From Lachnospiraceae bacterium (lineage in GTDB: Bacteria; Bacillota; Clostridia; Lachnospirales; Anaerotignaceae): DNA of 64,000 nucleotides. This document shows positions 50,046 through 59,060 of the stretch, piece after piece. Position numbers and translations under genes: made by a program. A model generated the notes under the pieces. That model saw only the letters and a list, made by a program, of their open reading frames with translations, was not told where the DNA came from and ran no database searches. Where the stretch lies: the NCBI GenBank assembly GCA_910576545.1, contig CAJTKM010000011.1, positions 38,528 through 102,527 of the forward strand, read 5' to 3'. Positions within the stretch are counted from its first letter, which is position 1; the number at the start of each line of letters is the position of its first letter.

Positions 50046-51323
50046 TTAGAGCTTTACCAGCCCTGCTTCATACAGCTTTTGCAAGGACATGAGTATACCG
50101 AATTTCGCGTGATACCACGTCAGTCCGCCCTGAAAATAAACGGCGTAAGGTTCCCTGATGGGCCCGTCTGCGCTCAATTCGATAGAGGAGCCTTGTATGA
50201 ACGCCCCTGCCGCCATGATAACGTCGCAGGAATATCCCGGCATTGCGTAAGGCACAGGCGTGACATAGCTGTCTACAGGTGCGGCTGCCTGTATCCCCCG
50301 GCAGAACGCCTCCATTGCCGCCGCGCTGCCCAGCTCGACCGCCTGTATGATATCGTGGCGCGGTTCTGCTCCATTCGGAATGACACGAAACCCCAGCTTT
50401 TCATAAATATTTGCTGCAAAAACTGCTCCTTTCAGCGCGCCGGATACCACGGAAGGCGCGAGAAAAAAGCCCTGATACAGCCCGCGCATCAGGTCAAGGC
50501 TTGCGCCTACCTCCTGTCCCAGCCCGGGCGCGCTCAGGCGGTAAGCGCAGCGGTCAATATATTCCTGTTTTCCGCAAATGTATCCGCCAATGGGCGCAAG
50601 CCCGCCGCCGGGATTTTTAATCAGCGAACCTACAATCATATCCGCCCCCACATCGGAAGGCTCAATTGTTTCCACAAATTCACCGTAGCAATTATCTACC
50701 ATACAAATCACGTCCGGCTTAATGGTCTTTACAAAGCGAATCAGCTCCCCAATCTGCGCCACAGAAAACGTCGGGCGCATCTGATAGCCCTTGGAACGCT
50801 GTATTGTTACCAGCTTTGTTTTTTCATTGATTTCCTTTTCAATGGCGGCATAGTCGAACGTTCCGTCAGGAAGAAGGTCTGTCTGCTTATAAATCACGCC
50901 ATATTCTGTAAGGGAGCAGGGCGCGGCGTCCCGTATGCCAATGACTTTTTCCAGTGTGTCATAGGGCTTTCCGGCAGGGGAATACAACTCATCCCCTGGC
51001 AGGAGATTAGCGGAAAGCGCGATTGTCAGCGCGTGTGTGCCGCAGGTAATCTGCGGGCGCACCAGTGCCGCCTCTGTATGGAAACAGGACGCGTATACGC
51101 TTTCCAGCGTATCCCGCCCCATATCATTATAGCCGTAGCCCGTAGAACCGGCAAAGCAGTCGGCATTGACCCGCTCCTTCTGCATTGCCCCGATGACTTT
51201 TCCCTGATTGTATTCCGCCACCGCATCAATTTCCGAAAACCGTTCCCGCAGTCCCTTCAGTATTTCTTCGCCAAATTTTTCCACTTCAGGGGAAATTCCC
51301 AGCGCGCCATATATCTGTTCCAT
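50046..51323 (-). CDS. Cystathionine/methionine gamma-lyase-related PLP protein (YnbB, 'aluminum resistance' family)
   Basis: A 425-residue fold-type-I PLP protein of the YnbB group. The PLP lysine is in IVGSLIKNPGGGLAPIGGYI, with the aspartate in VDNCYGEFVE and the start-side GSTGYGYNDMGRDTLE block. The family is annotated as methionine gamma-lyase-like or aluminum resistance protein, but its reaction is not well established. In many Firmicutes it lies near miaA-hfq; neither is seen here. AAAAGGAGAAA precedes the ATG, and a small interrupted gene lies just upstream. Confidence 0.88.
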   Translation of the reverse strand: MEQIYGALGISPEVEKFGEEILKGLRERFSEIDAVAEYNQGKVIGAMQKERVNADCFAGSTGYGYNDMGRDTLESVYASCFHTEAALVRPQITCGTHALTIALSANLLPGDELYSPAGKPYDTLEKVIGIRDAAPCSLTEYGVIYKQTDLLPDGTFDYAAIEKEINEKTKLVTIQRSKGYQMRPTFSVAQIGELIRFVKTIKPDVICMVDNCYGEFVETIEPSDVGADMIVGSLIKNPGGGLAPIGGYICGKQEYIDRCAYRLSAPGLGQEVGASLDLMRGLYQGFFLAPSVVSGALKGAVFAANIYEKLGFRVIPNGAEPRHDIIQAVELGSAAAMEAFCRGIQAAAPVDSYVTPVPYAMPGYSCDVIMAAGAFIQGSSIELSADGPIREPYAVYFQGGLTWYHAKFGILMSLQKLYEAGLVKL

Positions 51324-51336
51324 GTTTTTCTCCTTT

Positions 51337-51504
51337 TCAAAAATCTTTTTCCTCTTTGATATGCAGAGGGCATTGAAAGCCCGCCATACATTTCAAAATG
51401 GTTTCAACCTGCTGTTCGTTCATGTTGTGGCAGGAAAAACGCAGGATTTGATGTTCCCGCTCAATTTCCGTTTCCCTGCCATATTAAAATATTTTATTAT
51501 CCAT
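51337..51504 (-). pseudogene. Short gene interrupted by an in-frame TAA
   Basis: GGAGGGTATAAAA precedes an ATG at 51504. The frame reads MDNKIF, then TAA (51484-51486), and continues for 48 codons to a TGA at 51337, including EREHQILRFSCHNMNEQQVE and KCMAGFQCPLHIKEEKDF. The later part has a plausible amino acid mix with four cysteines, and the frame ends 14 bases before the next gene's ATG. It could be a decayed small gene or one that uses a non-ATG start after the TAA. No family is recognised. Confidence 0.4.
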
Positions 51505-51531
51505 TTTTATACCCTCCGCTTTTCTGTGGTA

Positions 51532-53682
51532 TTACGGTTCCTCCCTCATAAAATCCATCATTTCCGGCATACCGCCCTTTTCCTTATTCAGCAGGAACAC
51601 TGCCGTCCCTTTCTCTCCGGTCTGCGGAAGGGCAACGGGAATCCGCTCTGTTTTTCCCGCTTTCAGCAGTTTTTTCACAAACGCCCCATCCAGCTCCACG
51701 CCGTAGGGCTTCAGACAGTCTTTCCAAAGCGTAAATTTACAGCCGCCTTTCCAGCCTGCACAGTAAAATGCTTTTGTGTTCTCCAAAACGTCCCGCCCGC
51801 AAAGGGGACATTTTCCAAAGCTGTTGGTTTTCCGTCCCTTCCCTCTTCGGTTTTCCTCGGGGAACACAACGCCTGCTTTCCTGCCGGACGCCGCGTCCTG
51901 TACAAGAAACCGCACATACCGCCGTATGCTTTCCATGAACCGCTCCTCGCTCATTTTCCCTTTCGCGATAGAGGAAAGTCCTTTTTCCCATTTTCCGGTA
52001 GTCTGCGGAGAACACATTTCGTCCGGCACAATCTCAATCAGTTTCCACCCTTTTTCCGTTGGGAGAAGTGTCTTGCCCTTCCGCACAATGTAACCCACCG
52101 TCAGCAGACGTTCGATGATTGCCGCACGTGTTGCGGGAGTACCCAGCCCGCTGTCCTTCATCTGCTCCCGCAGGGCTTCATCCTCCACAAACCGCCCCGC
52201 GTTTTCCATCGCGGATAGCAGGCTGCTTTCCGTATATGGCAAAGGGGGCGTCGTTTTTTTCTTGAGCAGCTTCGTTTTTTCCGTTCTGCGTTCCTCACCT
52301 TTCTGCACAGGCGGCAGCTTCTGTTCTTCCTCTTTCTTTTTGCCACGCGCAGAGGATGGCGGCGTCAGCGTTTTTTCCACTCTCTGACAGCCCTCTTCCA
52401 GAATAACTGTCCCTTTTGCAAGGAATGATTCCCCTTCTGTCCGTACCAGTATTTTTGTTACCTCATAACGGTAATATGGATAAAATACAGCCAGAAAACG
52501 TGCCGCCACTAATGAAAATACTTTCTGTTCCTCCTCCGAAAAAGAATCCGGCCGTAGTTTTGCGTCTGTCGGGATAATGGCATGGTGGTCTGTTACCTTG
52601 CTGTTGTCAACGATGCGCTTCGTAAAAACAAGCCCGCCTTCCTCCAAAAGCGGCTGTGCAAAAGCGGCATATTTTTCCAATTCAGAAAGCCTCTGCACCG
52701 TATGCCGTACCTTCCCTTTCATGTCATCGCTCAGATAGCGGCTGTCCGTCCTTGGGTATGTAATCGCTTTGCGTTTTTCGTAAAGATTTTGTGCGATATC
52801 CAATGTCTTTTTGGCGGAAAATCCGAATTTCCGGTTGCAGTCCCTTTGCAGCTCCGTCAAATCATAGAGCAATGGCGGAGGTGTGCGTTTTTCTTCCTTT
52901 TCCACTTTTTCAATCAGCGCGGGCTTTCCCTGTACCCTCGTGGAAATTTCCTTTGCCGTTTCTTCCTTCGGGATACGGGTGTGTTCTTCTTTATCTATCC
53001 ATGTTCCCCAGAAATCCCCGAAATACGCCTGCAATTCAAAATAGTCTTCCGGCACGAAGGCGTCAATTTCATTCTGCCGCTCCACAATGATTGCCAGCGT
53101 TGGCGTCTGCACCCGCCCAATGCTCAAAAGCGCGTTATACTGCGTAGTATACGCTCTTGTAGCATTCATGCCAACCAGCCAGTCTGCCTCGGAACGGCAT
53201 TTTGCCGAATGGTACAGCAGGTCGTATTCACTGCCGTCCTTCAATGCCGCAAATCCATCTCGTATTGCCTGTTCCGTCATACTGGAAATCCAAAGGCGGC
53301 GGAACGGCTTTCTACACTTTGCAATATCGTAAATATACCGAAAAATCAGTTCACCTTCCCGCCCGCTATCCGTTGCACAGATGATGCTGTCGATTTCACT
53401 GCTGTGCATCAGCTTATGCAGTATTTTCAGCTGAGGGCGCGTTTTCGGAACGGCTTTTAGTTTCATTTCTTCCGGAAGGATTGGCAGAAGGGAAAGGTTC
53501 CACTTTTTGTATTTTTCATCGTAATCCTCCGGCTCTGCCAGTGTCACCAAATGCCCGATTGCCCAGGAAACAACATACTCTTCCCCAATCAGACAGCCAT
53601 CGCCCTTCTGTCCCGCTTTCAGCACCTTTGCAATATCCCGCGCAACGGAGGGTTTCTCCGCAATCACCAGTATTTTTCCCAA
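51532..53682 (-). CDS. topB: DNA topoisomerase III
   Basis: A 716-residue type IA topoisomerase. The TOPRIM domain carries VIAEKPSVARDIA and the acidic CATDSGREGELIF. RIGRVQTPTLAIIVERQNEI and the catalytic tyrosine in ITYPRTDSRYL follow, then KVTDHHAIIPT and GLGTPATRAAIIERL. The C-terminus has a zinc-finger-like CPLC...CAGWKGGC and no further repeats. The start codon is TTG at 53682, with GGGAGGCGG upstream. Such enzymes decatenate DNA; copies also occur on integrative elements, but no such genes are nearby. Confidence 0.95.
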   Translation of the reverse strand: MGKILVIAEKPSVARDIAKVLKAGQKGDGCLIGEEYVVSWAIGHLVTLAEPEDYDEKYKKWNLSLLPILPEEMKLKAVPKTRPQLKILHKLMHSSEIDSIICATDSGREGELIFRYIYDIAKCRKPFRRLWISSMTEQAIRDGFAALKDGSEYDLLYHSAKCRSEADWLVGMNATRAYTTQYNALLSIGRVQTPTLAIIVERQNEIDAFVPEDYFELQAYFGDFWGTWIDKEEHTRIPKEETAKEISTRVQGKPALIEKVEKEEKRTPPPLLYDLTELQRDCNRKFGFSAKKTLDIAQNLYEKRKAITYPRTDSRYLSDDMKGKVRHTVQRLSELEKYAAFAQPLLEEGGLVFTKRIVDNSKVTDHHAIIPTDAKLRPDSFSEEEQKVFSLVAARFLAVFYPYYRYEVTKILVRTEGESFLAKGTVILEEGCQRVEKTLTPPSSARGKKKEEEQKLPPVQKGEERRTEKTKLLKKKTTPPLPYTESSLLSAMENAGRFVEDEALREQMKDSGLGTPATRAAIIERLLTVGYIVRKGKTLLPTEKGWKLIEIVPDEMCSPQTTGKWEKGLSSIAKGKMSEERFMESIRRYVRFLVQDAASGRKAGVVFPEENRRGKGRKTNSFGKCPLCGRDVLENTKAFYCAGWKGGCKFTLWKDCLKPYGVELDGAFVKKLLKAGKTERIPVALPQTGEKGTAVFLLNKEKGGMPEMMDFMREEP

Positions 53683-53718
53683 TTCTTCCGCCTCCCTTCC
53701 TTTTTTCCATATTTTTTC

Positions 53719-53747
53719 AGTATAGCATTGTCAGGGCGGAAAAGCAA
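53719..53747 (-). promoter_or_regulatory. Probable topB promoter
   Basis: TTGCTT (53742-53747), 17 bases, TATACT (53719-53724) on the minus strand, 37 bases before the TTG start. Confidence 0.55.
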
Positions 53748-53843
53748 ACAAAAACACAACTTACATATAGCAGCTTGACTGAAGGAATCAATCTCAAAGA
53801 GATAAGCTGTTTTCTGAAATCGAGCCGCCTTTTTCAGATGTTA

Positions 53844-54005
53844 AGAACTTATCCGTAAATAAGATACGTGCAGATTGCACAGTCAGATTTTTTGGCAGGC
53901 AAGAAGCTTTTTGCAGGCGTACCGGGTGGTACGGCAGGGAAAAACGACAAAGGCTGCCGGAAAAGATGAAGCAGGATATGCGTGGATAATTTACGGATAG
54001 GTTCT
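53844..54005. repeat. 162-bp MITE-like interspersed repeat, copy 2 (inverted)
   Basis: Inverted relative to copy 1 (1591-1752) and the same length. The ends are AGAACTTATCCGTAAAT on the left and AGAACCTATCCGTAAATT on the right when reverse-complemented. The left flank reads TTA and the right flank AAG, like copy 1. It sits between topB and the DegV gene, ending 38 bases before the DegV promoter -35. Confidence 0.8.
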
Positions 54006-54043
54006 AAGTATCCCTTAAGAATCCTGATTTTCCAATGCCGCCA

Positions 54044-54072
54044 TTGACAACCCTGCTCTTTTCCTCTAAAAT
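54044..54072 (+). promoter_or_regulatory. Promoter of the DegV-family gene
   Basis: TTGACA (54044-54049), 17 bases, TAAAAT (54067-54072), 40 bases before the start. It begins shortly after the MITE copy. Confidence 0.8.
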
Positions 54073-54112
54073 AAAACCGATTAAGAAACCAACTACACAT
54101 GGAGGACAGTAC

Positions 54113-54994
54113 ATGAAACCATACCAGATTATATCCGACAGTTCCTGTGACCTACCCACGAACCTTTTGGAAACATTAAATATCGGCATCGTTCCCTATT
54201 ACGTTTCCTTTGATACAGTTTCCTATTATAAAGAAATTCTGGAACTTACGCCGGAAACATTCTATGATGAAGTAAAGGCGCGCAAAGTCTACCCGAAAAC
54301 CTCTCTGCCCCCAATACAGGATTACATCAATATATTTGAGCCATATTTGAAGGAAGGGAAAGATATTCTCTGCATTTGCCTGACCTCCAAATTCAGTGGC
54401 TCCTATCAGAGCGCAATAAACGCCGGAAACATACTTCTGGAAACCTATCCCGATGCCCGCATCGAAGTTATGGATTCCATTTCTGTTACAGGTACACAGG
54501 GACTTTTGGTCTATGAAGCCTGCCGCATGCGGGATGAAGGATATTCTCTTGACCGGCTGGTCGAAACGCTTGACCGCCAAAAGCAGACTTCCAAAATTAA
54601 TTTTACAGTCGATTCTCTGGACTTCCTGCAAAAAGGCGGAAGAGTCGGCAAAGCCTCTGCGCTTGCCGGAACAATACTAAATATCAAACCCATCATCATT
54701 ATGACAGATGGCGAGCTGTTCCCGTCCGGAAAGGTACGCGGGCATAAAAAAGCCCTTCGCCATATCATAGAGATGACAAAGGAAGAAATTGGCGCGGAAA
54801 AAGAGAAGTACCGCATTTGCGTGATACGTGCGGAGCGGGAACGTCAGGCTGCCGCCGAAGAAGTTTCTGACGAGCTGCGCGGCGAAGGCTTCGATGTAAC
54901 AGATGAAATCTGGCCTATCGGCATCACAATTGGCACACATGCCGGCCCTACACCTATCGGTATCTGCTATATTAAAAAATACGAATATCTGTAA
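54113..54994 (+). CDS. DegV family fatty-acid-binding protein
   Basis: A 293-residue DegV protein. Members bind fatty acids, and some act as FakB, handing the acyl chain to the kinase FakA. The IISDSSCDLPTNLL start, TSLPPIQDYINIF, SSKFSGSYQSA-like ligand loop (TSKFSGSYQSA), LDFLQKGGRVGKASALAG and the final HAGPTPIGICYI are typical. GGAGGACAG precedes the ATG. Single gene with its own promoter and terminator; no fakA is visible. Confidence 0.92.
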   Translation: MKPYQIISDSSCDLPTNLLETLNIGIVPYYVSFDTVSYYKEILELTPETFYDEVKARKVYPKTSLPPIQDYINIFEPYLKEGKDILCICLTSKFSGSYQSAINAGNILLETYPDARIEVMDSISVTGTQGLLVYEACRMRDEGYSLDRLVETLDRQKQTSKINFTVDSLDFLQKGGRVGKASALAGTILNIKPIIIMTDGELFPSGKVRGHKKALRHIIEMTKEEIGAEKEKYRICVIRAERERQAAAEEVSDELRGEGFDVTDEIWPIGITIGTHAGPTPIGICYIKKYEYL

Positions 54995-54997
54995 GAA

Positions 54998-55040
54998 AAA
55001 ATGGTGAACGTCTGTATAAGAAAGGCTTTCACCATTTTCC
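54998..55040 (+). terminator. Terminator after the DegV gene
   Basis: AAAATGGTGAA (54998-55008) pairs with TTCACCATTTT (55028-55038) and ends in T residues, directly after the DegV stop. Confidence 0.75.
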
Positions 55041-55096
55041 GGATAAGCACAGCTGAAATACTCACGCAAATGGAAATCTGCCTGACATAAAACAGC

Positions 55097-55140
55097 GGAG
55101 CGTCCAAAGATTCTCCAAAAGGCTCCTTCGGACGCTCCAT
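55097..55140. terminator. Bidirectional terminator between DegV gene and pheT
   Basis: GGAGCGTCC (55097-55105) pairs perfectly with CGACGCTCC-type arm GGACGCTCC (55130-55138). ATTTTTATT follows on the plus strand, and GCTGTTTTAT on the minus strand. It most likely ends the pheST message. Confidence 0.75.
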
Positions 55141-55237
55141 TTTTATTATGCTCTTCTCTTTTGTATTCCTCGGCTTCAGGGCTCTCGTCCTGACTGCCAG
55201 AACCTGCCCTGTTTTCTTTCGAAAAGCAGACAGCTTC

Positions 55238-57637
55238 TTATTTATCTCTCAGCTGTGCGCCCAATTCGTTCGCCAGCCCGTTGATGATAGCCTGCATCGG
55301 ATCGGCAATGTCACCATCCGAAAGTGTTCTGTCCGCGCTGCGGAAAGAAATGGAGTATGCAACAGATTTGCTGCCCGCCTCAATCTGTTCTCCCTGATAT
55401 ACGTCAAACAGCTTAACTTCTTCCAGATATTCGCCCGCATTCCTTTTGATTTCATCTGCAATCTGTTTCACGGTAACATCCTCTTTTACAAGCATCGCGA
55501 TATCCCTCGTAATCGCGGGGAATTTCGGCAGGGCCCGATATACGACGTTTCTGTTGGCATTCGCAATCAGTTTCGGCATATCCAGCACAGCCAGATACAC
55601 TCTTGTGCCAATATTATAGTTTTTCGCCACCATCGGGTGCAGCTCGCCCAGATAGCCGGCATTTTCGCCGTTTATCCATACAGAAGCCGTACGTCCGGGA
55701 TGCATCCAGGGCAGCGTTTTTTCCGTTTCATACTCTGTTTTGTCCTTCATGCCCAAAACGTCCGTCAAGTGCTCCACAATACCCTTCAGATCAAAGAAAT
55801 CCATATTGCCATACATACCGATGGTCAATGTCGGGATTTCATCCGGCAGTTCTGTAACAGGCAGGGCCTTCGGAATATAAATCCTCGCGACCTCGAACAA
55901 TGCCGCACTGTCATTCCGACGGTTATAGTTTGTGGAGAGCGAATTTAAGATACCGTTAAAGGAAACCGTACGCATCACGCTGAAATCCTCGCCCAGCGGG
56001 TTCGAAATGGTAACCGTTTTCCGCAGAGGGCTGTCCGCAGGAAGCAGTATTTTGTCAAATACCTTCGGGCTTTCAAAGCTGTATGTCATCGCTTCACAAA
56101 GACCATCTGCCACCATGGTATCTTTCACCATTGCGGTAATGTTCTGTTCATATGTCTTTTTGCCAACTGTCGGCGTGCCGGAAGCAAGTGTTTCCGTAAT
56201 TTTATCGTAACCGTACATACGGGCAACTTCCTCCGCCAGATCCGCCTGCGCTTCAATATCAGGGCGGAATGTCGGCACTGTAACTATATGGTTCACAGGG
56301 TCAACTTTCAGCTGTACGCGTTCAAAATATTCTACCATATCCTTTTCAGGAATATTCGTCCCAAGGAATTTGTTAATCCATTCCGGGGAATAGGAAATCT
56401 CCCATGTGGTACGCGCTCCGGGATAATTGTCCACAACGCCGGGCACAACCTCGCCCGCGCCCAAAAGCTCTACCAGATGCGCCGCGCGGTTTGCCGCATC
56501 AATTGCCAGATTCGGGTCAATGCCCTTTTCATATTTGCTGGAAGCGTCTGTACGCAGGCCTGCTTTTTTTGCCGTGATACGAATGTTGGGACCATCAAAG
56601 CATGCACACTCGAACAGTACCGCCTGAGAGCCTTCCACAATTTTGGAATTTTCGCCGCCCATTACGCCTGCAATACCGACTGCCTTTTCCGTATCCGCAA
56701 TCACCAGCATGGAAGGGTCAAGCTGGCGTACGTTCCCGTCCAGCGTGGTAATTGTTTCGCCTTCCTTTGCATTCCTGACGATAATATGGCTGTCCTTGAT
56801 TGTTTCAATGCTGAACGCATGCATGGGATGCCCCATCTCCAGCATGACATAGTTTGTAATGTCAACGATATTGTTGATGGGACGCATACCAGCCGCACGC
56901 AGACGTTTGCGCATCCATCTGGGGGAAGGCCCGATTTTTACATTTTTTACCACTCTCGCAACATATCTGGGGCAAAGCACGGGATTCTCAATATCAACCT
57001 TTACCACGTCCTCCGCACGCCCTTCGCCTTCCTCCTTTACGGAAAGCTCGGGATATTTGAACGGGATATTGTATGTCGCCGCCGCTTCCCTGGCAATGCC
57101 GACAATGCTGTAACAGTCAGGACGATTGGATGTAATTTCAAATTCCACAATGTCATCCTTCAAATCCATTGCTTCTGTAACGTCAAGCCCCAGTTCCACA
57201 GGCTCAGGGAACAGGTAAATACCATATTCCGGCGCTTCGGGGAAATCGTGACGGTCAAAGCCAAGCTCCTCAATGGAGCACATCATGCCTTCGGAAATCA
57301 CGCCGCGGAAATCGCTGGTATAAATTTCCGTTCCGTCAGCCAGCATGGAATGATCCAGTGCAACAGGCACGTAATCCCCTTCTTTTACATTCGGCGCGCC
57401 GGTAACAATCGTCAGTTCCTTCCCGCCGCCAACTTCGATTTTGCATACCACCAGCTTATCCGCATGGGGATGTTTTTCAATCTTGTTGATGCGGCCGGTC
57501 ACAACGTTTTTGATTTCGCCGCTCATCGTTACAGCCCCTTCTACCTTGGAACCGCTCATCGTCATATCTTCCATAAAATCTTTCAAATCCGCCGTCACAG
57601 GCGCATATTCTTTCAGCCAAGACATCGGTACATCCAT
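55238..57637 (-). CDS. pheT: Phenylalanyl-tRNA synthetase beta subunit
   Basis: A 799-residue beta subunit of the alpha2-beta2 enzyme. Domains in order are the EMAP/OB-fold tRNA-binding region (residues about 40-150, with KIEKHPHADKLVVCKIEVG), the B3/B4 editing domain (NRPDCYSIVGIAREAAA, then NIVDITNYVMLEMGHPMHAF), the B5 domain, a catalytic-like core with LAEEVARMYGYDKI, and the C-terminal FDX anticodon-binding domain (FPAITRDIAMLVKEDV). It follows pheS by 31 bp under the same T-box. Confidence 0.97.
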   Translation of the reverse strand: MDVPMSWLKEYAPVTADLKDFMEDMTMSGSKVEGAVTMSGEIKNVVTGRINKIEKHPHADKLVVCKIEVGGGKELTIVTGAPNVKEGDYVPVALDHSMLADGTEIYTSDFRGVISEGMMCSIEELGFDRHDFPEAPEYGIYLFPEPVELGLDVTEAMDLKDDIVEFEITSNRPDCYSIVGIAREAAATYNIPFKYPELSVKEEGEGRAEDVVKVDIENPVLCPRYVARVVKNVKIGPSPRWMRKRLRAAGMRPINNIVDITNYVMLEMGHPMHAFSIETIKDSHIIVRNAKEGETITTLDGNVRQLDPSMLVIADTEKAVGIAGVMGGENSKIVEGSQAVLFECACFDGPNIRITAKKAGLRTDASSKYEKGIDPNLAIDAANRAAHLVELLGAGEVVPGVVDNYPGARTTWEISYSPEWINKFLGTNIPEKDMVEYFERVQLKVDPVNHIVTVPTFRPDIEAQADLAEEVARMYGYDKITETLASGTPTVGKKTYEQNITAMVKDTMVADGLCEAMTYSFESPKVFDKILLPADSPLRKTVTISNPLGEDFSVMRTVSFNGILNSLSTNYNRRNDSAALFEVARIYIPKALPVTELPDEIPTLTIGMYGNMDFFDLKGIVEHLTDVLGMKDKTEYETEKTLPWMHPGRTASVWINGENAGYLGELHPMVAKNYNIGTRVYLAVLDMPKLIANANRNVVYRALPKFPAITRDIAMLVKEDVTVKQIADEIKRNAGEYLEEVKLFDVYQGEQIEAGSKSVAYSISFRSADRTLSDGDIADPMQAIINGLANELGAQLRDK

Positions 57638-57668
57638 GAATGCATTCTCCTCTCTATTGTTGTATATA

Positions 57669-58688
57669 TCAGAACTGTTTCAGGAATTTCATATCATTTT
57701 CAAACAGCAGGCGCAGGTCTGTGATACCATAACGCTGCATCGCAACACGCTCCAGCCCCATACCGAACGCAAAGCCGCTGTATTCTTCCGGGTCAATGCC
57801 GCTCATTTTCAGTACCTTCGGGTGTACCATGCCGCAGCCCAAAAGCTCAATATAGCCTTCGCCCTTGCAGACACGACAGCCCTCTCCGCCGCAGGCAAAG
57901 CAGGTAACGTCCATTTCCGCACTGGGTTCTGTGAACGGGAAATGATGGGGGCGGAAACGAACCTTTACATCTTCGCCAAACAACTCCCGCGCAAAAGTAA
58001 TCAGCGCGCCTTTCAGGTCGCCCATTGTGATATTCTTATCCACCACAAGCCCCTCCATCTGGTGGAATACAGGGGAATGTGTCGCGTCTACCTCATCGGA
58101 ACGGTAAACCGCACCGGGGCAGACCATACGGATAGGCAGCTTGCCCTTCTCCATGGTACGCACCTGCATCGGGGAGGTCTGCGTCCGCAGAAGGATTTCG
58201 CCATTGATATAGAATGTGTCCTGTTCATCTCTTGCGGGATGGTTTTTCGGGATATTTAATGCTTCAAAATTATAGTAATCCTTTTCTACTTCAGGACCTT
58301 CCGCCACTTCATAGCCCATACCCATGAAGATGTCGCAAAGCTCGTCGATTACAATGCTCATCGGGTGCTTGTGTCCCTCAGGCTGCGCCTTGCCGGGCAT
58401 TGTTACGTCGATTTTTTCCTTTTCCATGCGGCGCTCCATTTCAGCCGCTGTCAAACGCTTTTTCGTTTCCTCCAACATGGTTTCAATATCCTGCCGTACA
58501 TCGTTAGCAAACTGCCCGATGATAGGGCGTTCCTCAGCGGAAAGCCTGCCCAGATCCTTCAAAAGACGGGTCAGCTCGCCCTTTTTGCCGAGATACTTGA
58601 CCTTCAGCTCGTCAACATCTTTGATTTCCTTCGCTTCGCGGAAAGCCTCAGATGCTTTCTCCTGAAGCATTTTCAGTTTTTCCTTCAT
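57669..58688 (-). CDS. pheS: Phenylalanyl-tRNA synthetase alpha subunit
   Basis: A 339-residue catalytic subunit that charges tRNA-Phe. It has an N-terminal coiled coil (residues 1-90) followed by the class II core: [27 protein letters not shown] in part, [34 protein letters not shown] in pieces, and motif 3 [26 protein letters not shown] precedes the ATG. Upstream lie 120 bases of leader, two structured repeats and a Phe T-box. Confidence 0.97.
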   Translation of the reverse strand: MKEKLKMLQEKASEAFREAKEIKDVDELKVKYLGKKGELTRLLKDLGRLSAEERPIIGQFANDVRQDIETMLEETKKRLTAAEMERRMEKEKIDVTMPGKAQPEGHKHPMSIVIDELCDIFMGMGYEVAEGPEVEKDYYNFEALNIPKNHPARDEQDTFYINGEILLRTQTSPMQVRTMEKGKLPIRMVCPGAVYRSDEVDATHSPVFHQMEGLVVDKNITMGDLKGALITFARELFGEDVKVRFRPHHFPFTEPSAEMDVTCFACGGEGCRVCKGEGYIELLGCGMVHPKVLKMSGIDPEEYSGFAFGMGLERVAMQRYGITDLRLLFENDMKFLKQF

Positions 58689-58809
58689 TTTCTTTTCTCC
58701 TCTCGCCTCTATTTTTGTAATGTGTAAATTGCTTGATAATTTTATATTTCACAGTGTCCGCGTTCTGCGGTACGCTATTACTGACATATTTTTATTTTTC
58801 CTTACTTCC

Positions 58810-58930
58810 GCAGTGCGGTATTCATAAATCCTTCGGATTTACTCATTTGGACTAACGCCCTATGAAGCCCCCAAAAACATGTTTTCCGTATGCAAGCATA
58901 CTCCATACACTCCTTTGCTTGGCTCCTTCC
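58810..58930. repeat. 121-nt structured repeat, damaged tandem copy
   Basis: Directly precedes the intact copy. It keeps the opening GCAGTGC, the ATAAATCC-TTC-GGATTTAC hairpin, the apical GTATGC-AA-GCATAC and the central conserved block. The GGGC stem has a mismatch (GGAC/GCCC), and the closing GCACTGC strand is lost. The long arm pairs poorly. It looks like a decaying duplicate. Confidence 0.65.
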
Positions 58931-59051
58931 GCAGTGCAATTCATAAATCCTTCGGATTTACTCATTTGGGCTAACGCCCTATGAAGCGTTAAAAGAAATG
59001 TTTTCCGTATGCAAGCATACTCCAAACATTCTTTTTTACGCTTCGCACTGC
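58931..59051. repeat. 121-nt structured repeat, intact copy in the pheST leader
   Basis: The closing stem GCAGTGC/GCACTGC (58931-58937 with 59045-59051) encloses TAAATCC-TTC-GGATTTA (58944-58960), GGGC-TAAC-GCCC (58968-58979) and a 62-nt arm from GAAGCG (58983) to CGCTTC (59044), capped by GTATGC-AA-GCATAC. The length equals that of the copy at 26631-26751, and substitutions keep pairing. It lies nine bases from the T run of the Phe T-box terminator and so would be part of the pheST 5' leader after read-through. Confidence 0.75.
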
Positions 59052-59060
59052 TAGAAGCAT

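Noticed and set aside
49905..51359. A 484-codon plus-strand frame overlapping spoVB and the YnbB-like gene
   Set aside because: Mostly antisense to the PLP-protein gene. No ribosome site and no recognisable domain.
51532..53682. topB as a mark of an integrative conjugative element
   Set aside because: No relaxase, type IV secretion or integrase gene is nearby, so a chromosomal topB is the simpler reading.
56288..57724. A 478-codon plus-strand frame antisense to pheT/pheS
   Set aside because: Antisense shadow of two certain genes, with no start signal or family.
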